Assembly (NCBI GenBank): GCA_947044365.1
Contig: OX345644.1
Coordinates: forward strand, 6,946,077-7,010,076
Length of the DNA: 64,000 bases
Direction: 5' to 3'
From: Petrosia ficiformis
Taxonomy: Eukaryota; Porifera; Demospongiae; Haplosclerida; Petrosiidae
Shown here piece after piece: positions 1-12,786 of this stretch. Made by a program: the position numbers and the translations under genes. The stretch's first letter is position 1. Each line of letters begins with the position of its first letter. The notes under the pieces were generated by a model. It was not told where the DNA came from, did no database searches, and was given only the letters and a program-made list of their open reading frames with translations.

Positions 1-2220
1 CATGGTCCGTTTAGAGTTTTGAGATATTAAAATGCTCGCAGTTCCTACAATCGACATCTCTGATCAAAAATATTTTGTACACCAAATAAGGACATCATTA
101 TCTAAGTCTGGAACAAATTTCGGACCAATCCGAAACGCTCAATATTTTGGTCTAAAAACGAACCATGAACTATAGTTCATGGTTTTTTTAGAGTTTCGAG
201 AGAATATTAAAATGCTCGCAGTTCCTACAAACGACATTTCTGATCAAAAATATTTTGTACACCTAATAAGGACATCATTATCTAAGTCTGGAACAAATTT
301 CGGACCAATCCGAAACGTTCAATATTTTGGTCTAAAAACGAACCATGAACTATAGTTCATGGTTTTTTTAGAGTTTCGAGAGAATATTAAAATGCTCGCA
401 GTTCCTACAAACGACATTTTGGTTTAAAAATAATTTTTACACCTAATAAGGACAACATTATCTAAGTCTGGAGCAAATTTCGGACCAATCCGAAACGTTG
501 AATATTTTGGTCAAAAAACGAACCATGAACTATATATAGTTCATGGTCCGTTTAGAGTTTTGAGATATTAAAATGCTCGCAGTTCCTACAATCGACCTCT
601 CTGATCAAAAATATTTTGTACACCTAATAAGGACATCATTATCTAAGTCTGGAGCAAATTTCGGACCAATCCGAAACGTTCAATATTTTGGTCTAAAAAC
701 GAACCATGAACTATAGTTCATGGTCCGTTTAGAGTTTCGAGAGAATATTAAAATGCTCGCAGTTCCTACAAACGACATTTCGGTTTAAAAATATTTTGTA
801 CACCTAATAAGGACATCATTATCTAAGTCTGGAACAAATTTCGGACCAATCCGAAACGTTCAATATTTTGGTCTAAAAACGAACCATGAACTATAGTTCA
901 TGGTTTTTTTAGAGTTTCGAGAGAATATTAAAATGCTCGCAGTTCCTACAAACGACATTTTGGTTTAAAAATAATTTTTACACCTAATAAGGACAACATT
1001 ATCTAAGTCTGGAGCAAATTTCGGACCAATCCGAAACGTTCAATATTTTGGTCTAAAAACGAACCATGAACTATAGTTCATGGTTTTTTTAGAGTTTCGA
1101 GAGAATATTAAAATGCTCGCAGTTCCTACAAACGACATTTCTGATCAAAAATATTTTGTACACCTAATAAGGACATCATTATCTAAGTCTGGAACAAATT
1201 TCGGACCAATCCGAAACGTTCAATATTTTGGTCTAAAAACGAACCATGAACTATAGTTCATGGTTTTTTTAGAGTTTCGAGAGAATATTAAAATGCTCGC
1301 AGTTCCTACAAACGACATTTCTGATCAAAAATAATTTGTACACCTAATAAGGACATCATTATCTAAGTCTGGAACAAATTTCGGACCAATCCGAAACGTT
1401 CAATATTTTGGTCTAAAAACGAACCATGAACTATAGTTCATGGTTTTTTTAGAGTTTCGAGAGAATATTAAAATGCTCGCAGTTCCTACAAACGACATTT
1501 CTGATCAAAAATATTTTGTACACCTAATAAGGACATCATTATCTAAGTCTGGAACAAATTTTGGACCAATCCGAAACGTTCAATATTTTGGTCTAAAAAC
1601 GAACCATGAACTATAGTTCATGGTTTTTTTAGAGTTTCGAGAGAATATTAAAATGCTCGCAGTTCCTACAAACGACATTTCTGATCAAAAATAATTTGTA
1701 CACCTAATAAGGACATCATTATCTAAGTCTGGAACAAATTTCGGACCAATCCGAAACGTTCAATATTTTGGTCTAAAAACGAACCATGAACTATAGTTCA
1801 TGGTTTTTTTAGAGTTTCGAGAGAATATTAAAATGCTCGCAGTTCCTACAAACGACATTTCTGATCAAAAATAATTTGTACACCTAATAAGGACATCATT
1901 ATCTAAGTCTGGAACAAATTTCGGACCAATCCGAAACGTTCAATATTTTGGTCTAAAAACGAACCATGAACTATAGTTCATGGTTTTTTTAGAGTTTCGA
2001 GAGAATATTAAAATGCTCGCAGTTCCTACAAACGACATTTCTGATCAAAAATATTTTGTACACCTAATAAGGATATCATTATCTAAGTCTGGAACAAATT
2101 TCGGACCAATCTGAAACGTTGAAATATTTTGGTAAAAAAAAAAATAATGAACTATAGTTCATGGTCCGTTTAGAGTTTCGAGAGAATATTAAAATGCTCG
2201 CAGTTGCTACAAATGATATT
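1..2220 (+). repeat. 180-bp satellite array, family A (about 12 units)
   Basis: About 12 head-to-tail units of 180 bp; for example the phrase starting 'ggtttttttagagtttcg' recurs at 181, 361 and then every 180 bp. Units differ by a few substitutions. Each contains the core 'aaggacatcattatctaa' and 'aatattaaaatgctcgcag'. Each unit junction is a perfect palindrome with arm AACCATGAACTA followed directly by its reverse complement (11-bp arms in the CATGGTCC variant). Near 525-545 the centre is lengthened by extra TA. The last unit (2100-2220) is diverged. The array stops about 40 bp before the first visible exon of the next gene, so it may lie in an intron or in upstream flank. I see no coding potential. 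Confidence 0.97.
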
Positions 2221-2257
2221 TTGGTTTAAAGAATATTTTATAAACCTATTATTTTAG

Positions 2258-4141
2258 GATCCTCAGGATATTGTTGATTATCATTGTCATATTGTTGGAC
2301 ATGGTGATTCTGGATCTCAATGTCATATGCATCATACAGTTAGTTAGGTAATACATTAATTGATTAATTATTGATTAAGTATTTTCTTGTGTAGCTCACA
2401 TCTTGGTGGTATCCATTGAGAAGATTAAAAGCACATATTTTTATGAGTGCTGCTCAAGTTGTAGATGAACAAGGGTTAGCATGTAATAGTTACCATGACA
2501 ACAATCTTATTATTGTTTGCTTTTTTTCAGTGGTGATATTCAGTATATTAGTCGTCTTGTTCGTCTTATTAAGCATTTTGTACCTGCTGGAATTATTAAA
2601 CCTTCTATGACTGGATTTATTCATGGTCGATATAACATGTTACCATTTGATGCATTCTATGATCCAATTACTGGTGAACGAGACATGAACAGGACAACAA
2701 TGGTAGATGTGGTTTTGATATTCATTAGTATACAAGTCATTATCTTTCTCTTCCAGTATGTACCTAATGAATATTCTATACAGCTAGCTACTGAATTTCC
2801 TGAATTGTTCAATCCAGTTGGATCTGTTAATCCTTATAGACATGATGCACTAGATATACTTGAACAGTTATCTCAACATGGTGTTATAATAATCAAGTGG
2901 CTTGTATGTTATATTCTATTTGTCTTGCTACATTTGTCCTGTTTCCTCATATATAGCCAAATTCAATGGGTATTAATCCATCAGATGAAAAATGTATCCC
3001 ATTTTACAACAAGATCAAAGAACTGAATATGGTACTTACAACACACACACACACACACATTTAATCCTTATGAAATTGCAGATATTACTAGTTCATTGTG
3101 GTGAAGAACACACTGTGAATGCTGCTTATATTGATAATAGATTGGGAAATCCACTCCTGCTTCGGAGGTATATTATTAATTATAGTAACGATTTTTCATC
3201 TATTAATACTATTAATAGAGCTCTTGATTGTGGAGTGAAAGTTATTACTGCTCATTGTGCAACTGAGGTATGTTGCCATAGCAACTAATTATTTTTAATA
3301 ATGTTATTTATTACAGGGATATGCTGCGGATATTGATAATGATAATACATCTGTTCCTTGTTTTGAACTTTGGTTACGACTAATGAGAGAGGAAAAGTAA
3401 GAAAATATATCGTGTGACTATCATGTGATGAAATCCAAACCTAATCAGATATAAAGGGCTATTGTTTGGAGATATATCAGCTGTTTGTACAGTATTAAGA
3501 GTTCCTTATCTGCAACAACTATTAGAGAATACTGTAAGGTGGAAACGTTATATACTATAATAATAATAATAATAATATTACAGGACTTGCATGATAGATT
3601 AGTATATGGATCAGATTATCCAGTTCCTGCTATTAATGTTGTAGTACATACATCAAGATTACAGAGGTATGTCCTTATAGTCTCATTCCTGTGTTTTTGA
3701 TAAGCTTATATGGCACACCATTGGCCCAAAGAGCTTCTTATTTGGCACTGCACAGTTCTCTCTTTGGGCCAGTGGCGCAGTTAATCCTGATTATATCATC
3801 ACTAACAGTATTCCCAATGGTGCACGCACTAACCATTTTTGAGCCAATTTGGCCCATGCTTCAAAACTTATCAAAAACTGTCTCATTCCCATCCTGTCAT
3901 GAGTACAGGACTGTGGACAAAGGACTAGCTAGTACTCTCAGTATTATAATTACCTTATTATAGGTTTGGTCTGATTACATCTGAAGAGAAGGCGTGTCTT
4001 GATGAACTATATCATTATAACTGTCTGCTTTTTGATGTTGTTAGCAAGAGACTATTAAGAGGAAGAGGAGGAGAACAGTTCCCTATTCAAGTGTTCAAAA
4101 ATCATCCACTGTTACCAACAAAGTCAACAGTAGATAATTAG
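2258..4141 (+). CDS. Amidohydrolase-like metal-dependent hydrolase (TIM-barrel), 5' partial
   Basis: Spliced gene. Exons as I read them: 2258-2338, 2395-2474, 2531-2702, 2757-2903, 2957-3031, 3082-3167, 3219-3267, 3317-3396, 3449-3533, 3584-3666, 3964-4141 (stop TAG 4139-4141). All introns are GT-AG. The joined product has the metal-site motifs of amidohydrolase_2-type enzymes in order: HxH in DYHCHIVGHG, IIIKWLPNS, LLVHCGEEH, VITAHCATE and the terminal Asp in LVYGSDYP. From memory of the family, the closest relatives are bacterial proteins annotated as predicted TIM-barrel metal-dependent hydrolases. The substrate is unknown and none is suggested by context. The first visible exon starts at an acceptor (attattttag) right after the family A array with no usable ATG, so the N-terminal exon is missing, inside the array or left of the window. 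The last intron (3667-3963) is unusually long for this gene. The splice frame carries introns throughout, so this is not bacterial contamination. Confidence 0.82.
3723..3770. repeat. Inverted repeat (11-bp stem) in the last intron of the amidohydrolase-like gene
   Basis: GGCCCAAAGAG at 3723-3733 pairs perfectly with CTCTTTGGGCC at 3760-3770, leaving a 26-nt loop. It lies in the 297-bp intron, which is much longer than the other introns of this gene and less AT-rich. It could be the remains of a small inverted-repeat element or an RNA hairpin. Nothing further supports either. Confidence 0.6.
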
Positions 4142-4515
4142 ACTTATTTTGTAACTCATTCATGACATTGTCATTAAAATTATTTTTTAAAGGTAGAAGA
4201 CAACACAATTTTATTGTATTTTATATTTGACAGTGTCATTAAAATTAAAGTAAGTAATTTGTAAGTTAGAAACAACATGTAATTGATCATGAATTAATGA
4301 AATCGTTTTTTTTTACTAATAGTTACTTTAGACTCTCAATTATTATTTGTTATTGTAACAATGCTGCAATACTGTACTATATATTGAAAGACAATTGATA
4401 CTCAAATATTTATGTAATATAGATGAGATGCTGGAGCATAATCTAAATTTAGTTTACGAGCAACTCGAGCTATTCCAGGTTCTGTGTACAAGAGAAATGT
4501 TATTTGTTTGGTACC
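4142..4515. other. 3' flank of the amidohydrolase-like gene, no gene seen
   Basis: AT-rich sequence with short direct repeats ('cagtgtcattaaaatta' style phrases near 4168 and 4233). It probably holds the 3' UTR and poly(A) region. No ORF, RNA gene or array is recognisable before the 35-bp repeat starts. Confidence 0.6.
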
Positions 4516-4919
4516 AGTAAACAAATATACTATTGTTATGTGTTGATAATAATAAACAAATATACTATTGTTAGGTGTTGATAATAATAAACAAATATAC
4601 TATTGTTATGTGTTGAGAATAATAAACAAATATACTATTGTTATGTGTTGATAATAATAAACAAATATACTGTTGTTATGTGTTGATAATAATAAACAAA
4701 TATACTATTGTTATGTGTTGAGAATAATAAACAAATATACTATTGTTATGTATTGAGAATAATAAACAAATATACTATTGTTATGTATTGATAATAATAA
4801 ACAAATATACTATTGTTATGTGTTGAGAATAATAAACAAATATACTATTGTTATGTATTGAGAATAATAAACAAATATACTATTGTTATGTGTTGAGAAT
4901 AATAAACAAATATACTATC
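4516..4919. repeat. 35-bp tandem array (about 11.5 units)
   Basis: Contiguous 35-bp units built on 'aataataaacaaatatac' followed by 'tattgttatgtgttgag'; the phrase 'acaaatatac' recurs at 4521, 4556 and onward every 35 bp. Variants differ at GAGAAT/GATAAT and GTGTTG/GTATTG. The units abut with no spacers, so this is a minisatellite and not a CRISPR array. Confidence 0.95.
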
Positions 4920-5010
4920 AAATGATTGATACTTGACCAAAATATGTAACAGAATAGAAAATATTAGTGATTAAAAACACAATGTATATTTTAGAAAAAC
5001 AATTTATTAA
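4920..5010. other. Spacer between two arrays
   Basis: About 90 bp of AT-rich sequence between the 35-bp and 187-bp arrays. No feature is seen. Confidence 0.5.
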
Positions 5011-6690
5011 AGGTACAATTGCATTGTGTTAAACACTGTATGAAGATATATCACTAAATTACTATCTTATTTCCTGCCGTCTACACCGAAGTGAAGCTCA
5101 ATACTAAAAAACAAGACAGCATTAAATGATATAAATTCACACTATTTTTCACAAGTCAACTGAACTAGAGAATACATTAGAGAAATGCATGAGATACAGT
5201 TACAATTGCATTGTGTTAAACATTGTATGAAGATATAATACTAAATTACTATCTTATTTCCTGCCGTCTACACCGAAGTGAAGCTCAATACTAAAAAACA
5301 AGACAGCATTAAATGATATAAATTCACACTATTTTTCACAAGTCAACTGAACTAGAGAATACATTAGAGAATGCATGAGATACAGTTACAATTGCATTGT
5401 GTTAAACATTGTATGAAGATACATCACTAAATTACTATCTTATTTCCTGCCGTCTACACCGAAGTGAAGCTCAATACTAAAAAACAAGACAGCATTAAAT
5501 GATATAAATTCACACTATTTTTCACAAGTCAACTGAACTAGAGAATACATTAGAGAAATCCATGAGATACAGTTACAATTGCATTGTGTTAAACATTGTA
5601 TGAAGATATAATACTAAATTACTATCTTATTTCCTGCCGTCTACACCGAAGTGAAGCTCAATACTAAAAAACAAGACAGCATTTAATGATATAAATTCAC
5701 ACTATTTTTCACAAGTCAACTGAACTAGAGAATACATTAGAGAATGCATGAGATACAGTTACAATTGCATTGTGTTAAACATTGTATGAAGATACATCAC
5801 TAAATTACTATCTTATTTCCTGCCGTCTACACCGAAGTGAAGCTCAATACTAAAAAACAAGACAGCATTTAATGATATAAATTCACACTATTTTTCACAA
5901 GTCAACTGAACTAGAGAATACATTAGAGAATGCATGAGATACAGTTACAATTGCATTGTGTTAAACATTGTATGAAGATACATCACTAAATTACTATCTT
6001 ATTTCCTGCCGTCTACACCGAAGTGAAGCTCAATACTAAAAAACAAGACAGCATTAAATGATATAAATTCACACTATTTTTCACAAGTCAACTGAACTAG
6101 AGAATACATTAGAGAAATCCATGAGATACAGTTACAATTGCATTGTGTTAAACATTGTATGAAGATATAATACTAAATTACTATCTTATTTCCTGCCGTC
6201 TACACCGAAGTGAAGCTCAATACTAAAAAACAAGACAGCATTTAATGATATAAATTCACACTATTTTTCACAAGTCAACTGAACTAGAGAATACATTAGA
6301 GAATGCATGAGATACAGTTACAATTGCATTGTGTTAAACATTGTATGAAGATACATCACTAAATTACTATCTTATTTCCTGCCGTCTACACCGAAGTGAA
6401 GCTCAATACTAAAAAACAAGACAGCATTTAATGATATAAATTCACACTATTTTTCACAAGTCAACTGAACTAGAGAATACATTAGAGAAATCCATGAGAT
6501 ACAGTTACAATTGCATTGTGTTAAACACTGTATGAAGATATATTACTAAATTACTATCTTATTTCCTGCCGTCTACACCGAAGTGAAGCTCAATACAAAA
6601 AACAAGACAGCATTTAATGATATAAATTCACACTATTTTTCACAAGTCAACTGAACTAGAGAATACATTCGAGAAATGCATGAGATAGTT
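5011..6690 (-). repeat. 187-bp tandem array, family B (9 units)
   Basis: Nine units of 186-187 bp; 'attgcattgtgtt' recurs at about 5018, 5205, 5391, 5578 and onward. Three variable sites (gatacatcac versus gatataatac; gcattaaatg versus gcatttaatg; aaatccatgag versus aatgcatgag) show that units 3-4-5 and 6-7-8 repeat nearly the same pattern, which is a trimer higher-order repeat of about 560 bp. Read on the minus strand, each unit has 'tattgagcttca', 'ggcag' and 'agtaatttagtgatat'. These phrases also occur in order near 36840-36905 and in the modules at 37-41 kb, so I assign both arrays to one family. Confidence 0.93.
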
Positions 6691-6694
6691 ACAA

Positions 6695-6928
6695 TTAATT
6701 TACTACTTTCAACTGATCTGTGTACACAGCCTGATCTTGTACATAATCTGTAAGTTGATGATTTGTCACGTGTTGAAAGTAGCTCTCTGTCTTGAAACTG
6801 GAACTAAAAGAAGAAATATAGAAGAGAATGATTATAATATTGTGTAAATATTGGTAATTAAAAACACTATACATGAGATGGAATTGGATTAAACCACAGG
6901 TGTATTGTATGATGACTAACCTCATCAT
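6695..6928 (-). CDS. Small spliced ORF of 38 codons, unknown
   Basis: Minus-strand ATGATG at 6928 sits at the end of an exon (6921-6928 coding) with donor GAG|GTTAGT. It joins exon 6695-6803 after an acceptor ...cttcttttag. The joined frame starts MMSSSFKTESYF and ends QLKVVN at TAA 6695-6697. The 5' leader would run back to about 7130, where an NRF-1-like site lies. Transcription would head into the family B array. The second exon contains 'ctactttcaaca' followed by CGTGAC. The same phrase followed by GGTGAG is the exon/donor border of the modules at 37-41 kb, so the two are related. I do not recognise the peptide; it may be a degenerate or noncoding transcript. Confidence 0.35.
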   Translation of the reverse strand: MMRLVIIQYTCGLIQFHLMYSVFNYQYLHNIIIILFYISSFSSSFKTESYFQHVTNHQLTDYVQDQAVYTDQLKVVN

Positions 6929-7102
6929 TAGTCTAGCTACACCAGACTGTTTCGGTGTCCTTTAATCCGCCGAATCCATATGTTTGACATATTCTTTTGT
7001 GTTCTTGAGATTCCCAAATCTTTTCTTTGTTTATCAACAACAGTTATATCTTTTGGGGAAACTCGATCACAGAAACGTGAAGACGTGGAGATGTTTGAAT
7101 GA

Positions 7103-7114
7103 TGCGCATGTGCA
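7103..7114. promoter_or_regulatory. NRF-1-like palindromic site
   Basis: TGCGCATGTGCA differs by one base from the NRF-1 palindrome TGCGCATGCGCA. It sits just upstream of the candidate first exon of the small minus-strand ORF and about 100 bp downstream of the PSMA5 stop. It is assigned by motif only. Confidence 0.4.
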
Positions 7115-7214
7115 CAAGTTCATAATTATTATTAATTAACTAATTATGAATAGTCTTTGTGAAATGATTTTTCTATATAGAATTAAAAATAATTGTTATT
7201 ACTAACTAAATCAG

Positions 7215-8417
7215 TCAACTCTTCATTCGGTTGATTATTGTTTCCAGTTGTTCTTTGGAATAACGTTGAAATTTTCCTCCAATCCTTACTGAAGTCATCT
7301 GTACATACTATATATAAAGTACAGCTGATGAGTATGTGACATAATTACCTCCACATTTGTAGATGTTAATTTTTCCTCCATCACTTGTTTAAGTATTGTC
7401 AATAATTTTTCTTCAGCTTCTTCAAGCGTCATACTCTATTAATAGTAACATGATGTGATCTATAAATAGTAACATAACTATTACTAACTAACTTTATTAT
7501 AAACCTCTTGTAGACTTGCTTGAGCTCCCTCCGAACCAGAACCTATGAATATCATTAATATTATTATAATTATAGTTATAATATATTACCTATAGCTTTA
7601 GCTTCATATTCTGTATATGTACCAGATGGATCAAGATGGAATCTGTGATCATAATGAGATATAATAATAATTATAATAATAATTATAACATACTTACAAC
7701 TGGGGCCCTTTCTCATCAACTCCTCCTATTAAAAGTGCTGTACCAAACGGTCGACTCTATTTAAGATTACAGATTATTATTATTAAAGAATAATTAATTA
7801 GGTCCTTACCATTTCTCTATCATCATCATCCTCTCCAAACTGTAGTGCTAGATTACTAACTGCTTGAGTAACACTTTCAATAGATATGCCATCATTAAAT
7901 ACAAACCAGTAATGCTGTGTTTAATAAGAACCACTCAATAATTAATTATAATAATTAATATACCTGGGCTTCAACACGAGCTTTATCAACCATTGTTCTT
8001 GAATCAGCTATTAATCCACTCATTGCACAACCTAATAATAATATACAATATATATAAGCAATTAATCAATAAATTAGTTATTAACATACTAATGTGACTA
8101 TCAATTTCTAGAATCTTCTCAATACTAGACGGAACCATTAAAGGTGATGTAATCCTTTTTTCAACTGCCATGACAACACCTTCTGATGTCTTTATTCCAA
8201 CTGCAGTAGATCCCAGCTATAGTATACAATACAAATTATATATATACCTATTATATATTATATATGTACCTTGATTGCTTCAATTGCATATTCAACTTGA
8301 AATATACGTCCCTCAGGAGAAAATGTATTCACTCCTCTAATACAGATTTATATATTTCTATGCATTGTGATTGTATATTACTATATACCTGTCATATTCT
8401 GATCTTGTTAAGAACAT
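7215..8417 (-). CDS. PSMA5: Proteasome 20S subunit alpha type-5
   Basis: Non-catalytic alpha-ring subunit of the 20S proteasome. The start ATG is the complement of 8415-8417 and the stop TGA the complement of 7215-7217. Short exons join into a protein of about 240 residues, close to the usual length. It begins [20 protein letters not shown], the alpha N-terminal signature of alpha-5, followed by [83 protein letters not shown] and [10 protein letters not shown]. These match animal alpha-5 rather than other alpha subunits. The first exon holds only ten codons. The last residues (ETIINRMKS) are divergent, as is normal for this C-terminus. It is divergently paired with PMPCB across about 90 bp, so the promoter is probably shared. 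Confidence 0.96.
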
Positions 8418-8507
8418 TTTCTACCAGTATTGCTGCAAGTCTACACTCTACACGTTGGCAAGATCACGTGACTATCATGTGACTAGTTTCTAGCAAAAGA
8501 AGAAAAG
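8418..8507. promoter_or_regulatory. Bidirectional promoter between PSMA5 and PMPCB
   Basis: Only 90 bp separate the two start codons. The gap includes TCACGTGAC (E-box CACGTG at about 8465) followed 9 bp later by a near repeat, TCATGTGAC. No TATA box is evident. Shared use is inferred from geometry. Confidence 0.6.
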
Positions 8508-8669
8508 ATGGCTGCTGTTTTTGGAGCTGTTGCTAGAGGTATACTTCGTTCTCCTGGAAAGGTAAGCACTTTATTATATAAAAATATTGTCTTTTTCTTT
8601 ATGTTTCTACTGACAGAAGTGTGTATGTTATAACAGTGTACTTTTGTTATGTTGTAGTGTATGTATATA

Positions 8670-8715
<46 letters not shown>

Positions 8716-10890
8716 GTTTGTTTCAGACTTTTCTTCTAAAGAGTGTTGCTGCATCTACATCTACAAATGTGTCATTGTCATACCAACAGGTAATTAAATA
8801 TGTGTTTGTGTGTGTATAATACAACCACATTCCTAATATATTACACAGTCTCTTCTCAATGTCCCTGAAACTCGTGTAACTACACTTAGTAATGGATTAC
8901 GTATTGCATCAGAGAATTCAGGAGGTAATACTTGTACAGTTGGACTGTGGATTGATGCTGGTAATGTTTTTATATATTTCTATATATATTAATTGTTGAG
9001 TTTCTTTTATATTAGGAAGTCGTTTTGAATCAGATAAAACTAATGGTGTGGCTCATTTTCTAGAGCACATGGCATTCAAAGGGACACAAAAACGTTCACA
9101 AACTCAACTTGAGTTGGAAATAGAAAATATGGGAGCTCATTTAAATGCTTACACATCTAGAGAACAAACTGTTTACTATGCTAAATGTTTCAGTAAAGAT
9201 CTTCCCACATGTAAGAATAAATACCTCATATTAATACAATTAACCTCTCCTCTGTATAGCTGTTGATATTCTATCTGATATTGTTCTTAAACCTGTTCTT
9301 GGGGAAAGAGAGATTGAAAGAGAAAGGGGTGTTATCTTAAGAGAAATGGAGGTGGTATATTAGCATCTGTTAAAAATATTTTATCATTTCATTTAAATTT
9401 AGGAAGTTGATCAACAAGTAGAAGAAGTTATATTTGATCATGTTCATTCTATGGCCTACCAAGGTACACCTCTTGGAAGAACTATTCTAGGACCAACTGA
9501 AAATATCAAGTAAGTATTACTATATAGGAGGTAGGAGTTTGGACTGAAGTTACATGTTCAAGCCATTGAGTTAAGTATAATAATTATTATAATACTATTT
9601 ATGATGTATTGATAGGAGTATTAAACGTCGAGATTTAATTGACTATATATCTACTCATTACACTGCTACTCGAATGGTACTTGCTGCTGCAGGAGGTGAG
9701 TTATTAATAACTATTAATTGATTTTTAACCGACACACTTAATTAGGTGTAGATCATGATGAGCTTGTAAAGCTAGCAGAGAGGTATTTTGATGGCCTGCC
9801 TTCATCAAGTGGAAATTTTGATTTTACTTCTCAACCTGCTTGTAGATATACAGGCAGTGATGTAAGATGTATTTATCTATCTATCTATGTTACATATATC
9901 AATATTAGATGAGAGTACGTGATGATGCTATGCCATTTGCTCACATTGTTCTTGCAGTTGAAGGATGTGGATGGATTAATCCCGACTATTTCCCATTAAT
10001 GATTGCTAGCACGGTAACTATAAGTTATTTAACAACTCATTAGTGTGATTATATTAATTAAGATTGTTGGTAATTGGGACAGATCATTTGTGAATGGAGC
10101 TAACATGCCAAGTAGATTAGCTCAGGTAATTATAATAAAACTAATATTAGTTGTATTTAATTATTATTAATTAGGAATGTGCTACTGAACCACTGGTACG
10201 CAGTTTTATGTCATTTAATACCTGTTATACTGACACAGGATTATGGTTAGTCTATTAATAGGAATATTCTATATTTAGTAACATAATGACAATGCTTATT
10301 ATGTCTGTAGGGGGATATATCTTGTTACAGACAAATTAATGATTGATGATCTGTTCTTTAATTTACAAAATGAATGGTATAGTTTATAAATAGTTATTAT
10401 AACAATTACAGTATACTATTAATATAGGATGAGATTATGTACAAGTATATCCGATTTTGAAGTGGAACGAGCAAAGAATGCATTTAAAACAAGTCTTTTG
10501 ATGCAATTAGATGGTATATATATATAACTATAAATTAATAATAATAATAATAATTATTATTAATTAGGTTCAACTCCAGTGTGTGAGGATATTGGGAGAC
10601 AGATGTTAACATATGGTAGACGTATTCCATTACCAGAATTGGACTATAGAATACAAGTGAATTATGGTTATAATAATTAATAATTTTAATAATGTTAATA
10701 GCAAATAGATGCAAAGACTATAAAGGAGGTCTGTACAAGATATATTTATGACAAATGTCCTATAGTTGTAGGAATTGGTGAGTTGAAGCATTAGAAATAA
10801 TAATAAATAACTATTTGTTCTCTAGGCCCAATTGAACAGCTACCCGATTATAATCGTATCCGTGGCAACTTTTGGTGGTTCAGGACATAG
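8508..10890 (+). CDS. PMPCB: Mitochondrial-processing peptidase beta subunit
   Basis: Catalytic beta subunit of the matrix protease that removes import presequences. Exon 1 (8508-8561) encodes [18 protein letters not shown], basic and presequence-like; exon 2 is 8727-8789. The M16 zinc motif HxxEH is present as [11 protein letters not shown], with the further acidic ligand region [14 protein letters not shown] about 75 residues on. Other matches are [85 protein letters not shown] and [11 protein letters not shown]. The intact zinc site and these phrases favour PMPCB over the related complex III core protein UQCRC1. Length is about 470 residues. The stop is TAG at 10888-10890. Introns are mostly 45-100 bp; the first contains an (AT)n run. 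Confidence 0.95.
8664..8714. repeat. (AT)n microsatellite in PMPCB intron 1
   Basis: A run of about 25 AT dinucleotides just before the acceptor tract of PMPCB exon 2. Confidence 0.9.
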
Positions 10891-11142
10891 AATATTGACT
10901 AATTAACTATTAACTAGATTAATGATGTAAAAAACAATTTATAATAGACAAAAGAACAAAAGCAATACACAAATATAACTATTTATTATGTCACATTTGA
11001 CATGTATTGTGTGAGCTATCACTCATAGTAACCTAAACATACATTCTATTTGTAGTAATGGTAAATACTGACAGTGTGCATTAATTAGAATACTGAACAA
11101 ACAGTACATAGTGTCTCCTTAATAAGACAAGTAGCTTGTTAA
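10891..11142. other. Convergent intergenic region PMPCB/RHOA
   Basis: About 250 bp of AT-rich sequence holding the 3' UTRs of two convergent genes. No other feature is seen. Confidence 0.6.

Positions 11143-12786
<1,644 letters not shown>

Noticed and set aside
2258..4141. Amidohydrolase gene as bacterial contamination
   Set aside because: At least ten GT-AG introns interrupt it and codon composition matches the neighbours.
4516..4919. 35-bp repeats as a CRISPR array
   Set aside because: Units abut without unique spacers, there are no cas genes, and the genome is clearly eukaryotic.
8508..10890. Calling this gene UQCRC1 (complex III core 1)
   Set aside because: The zinc site HFLEH is intact and the phrases [10 protein letters not shown] and GDGSTP-type [14 protein letters not shown] are those of PMPCB.
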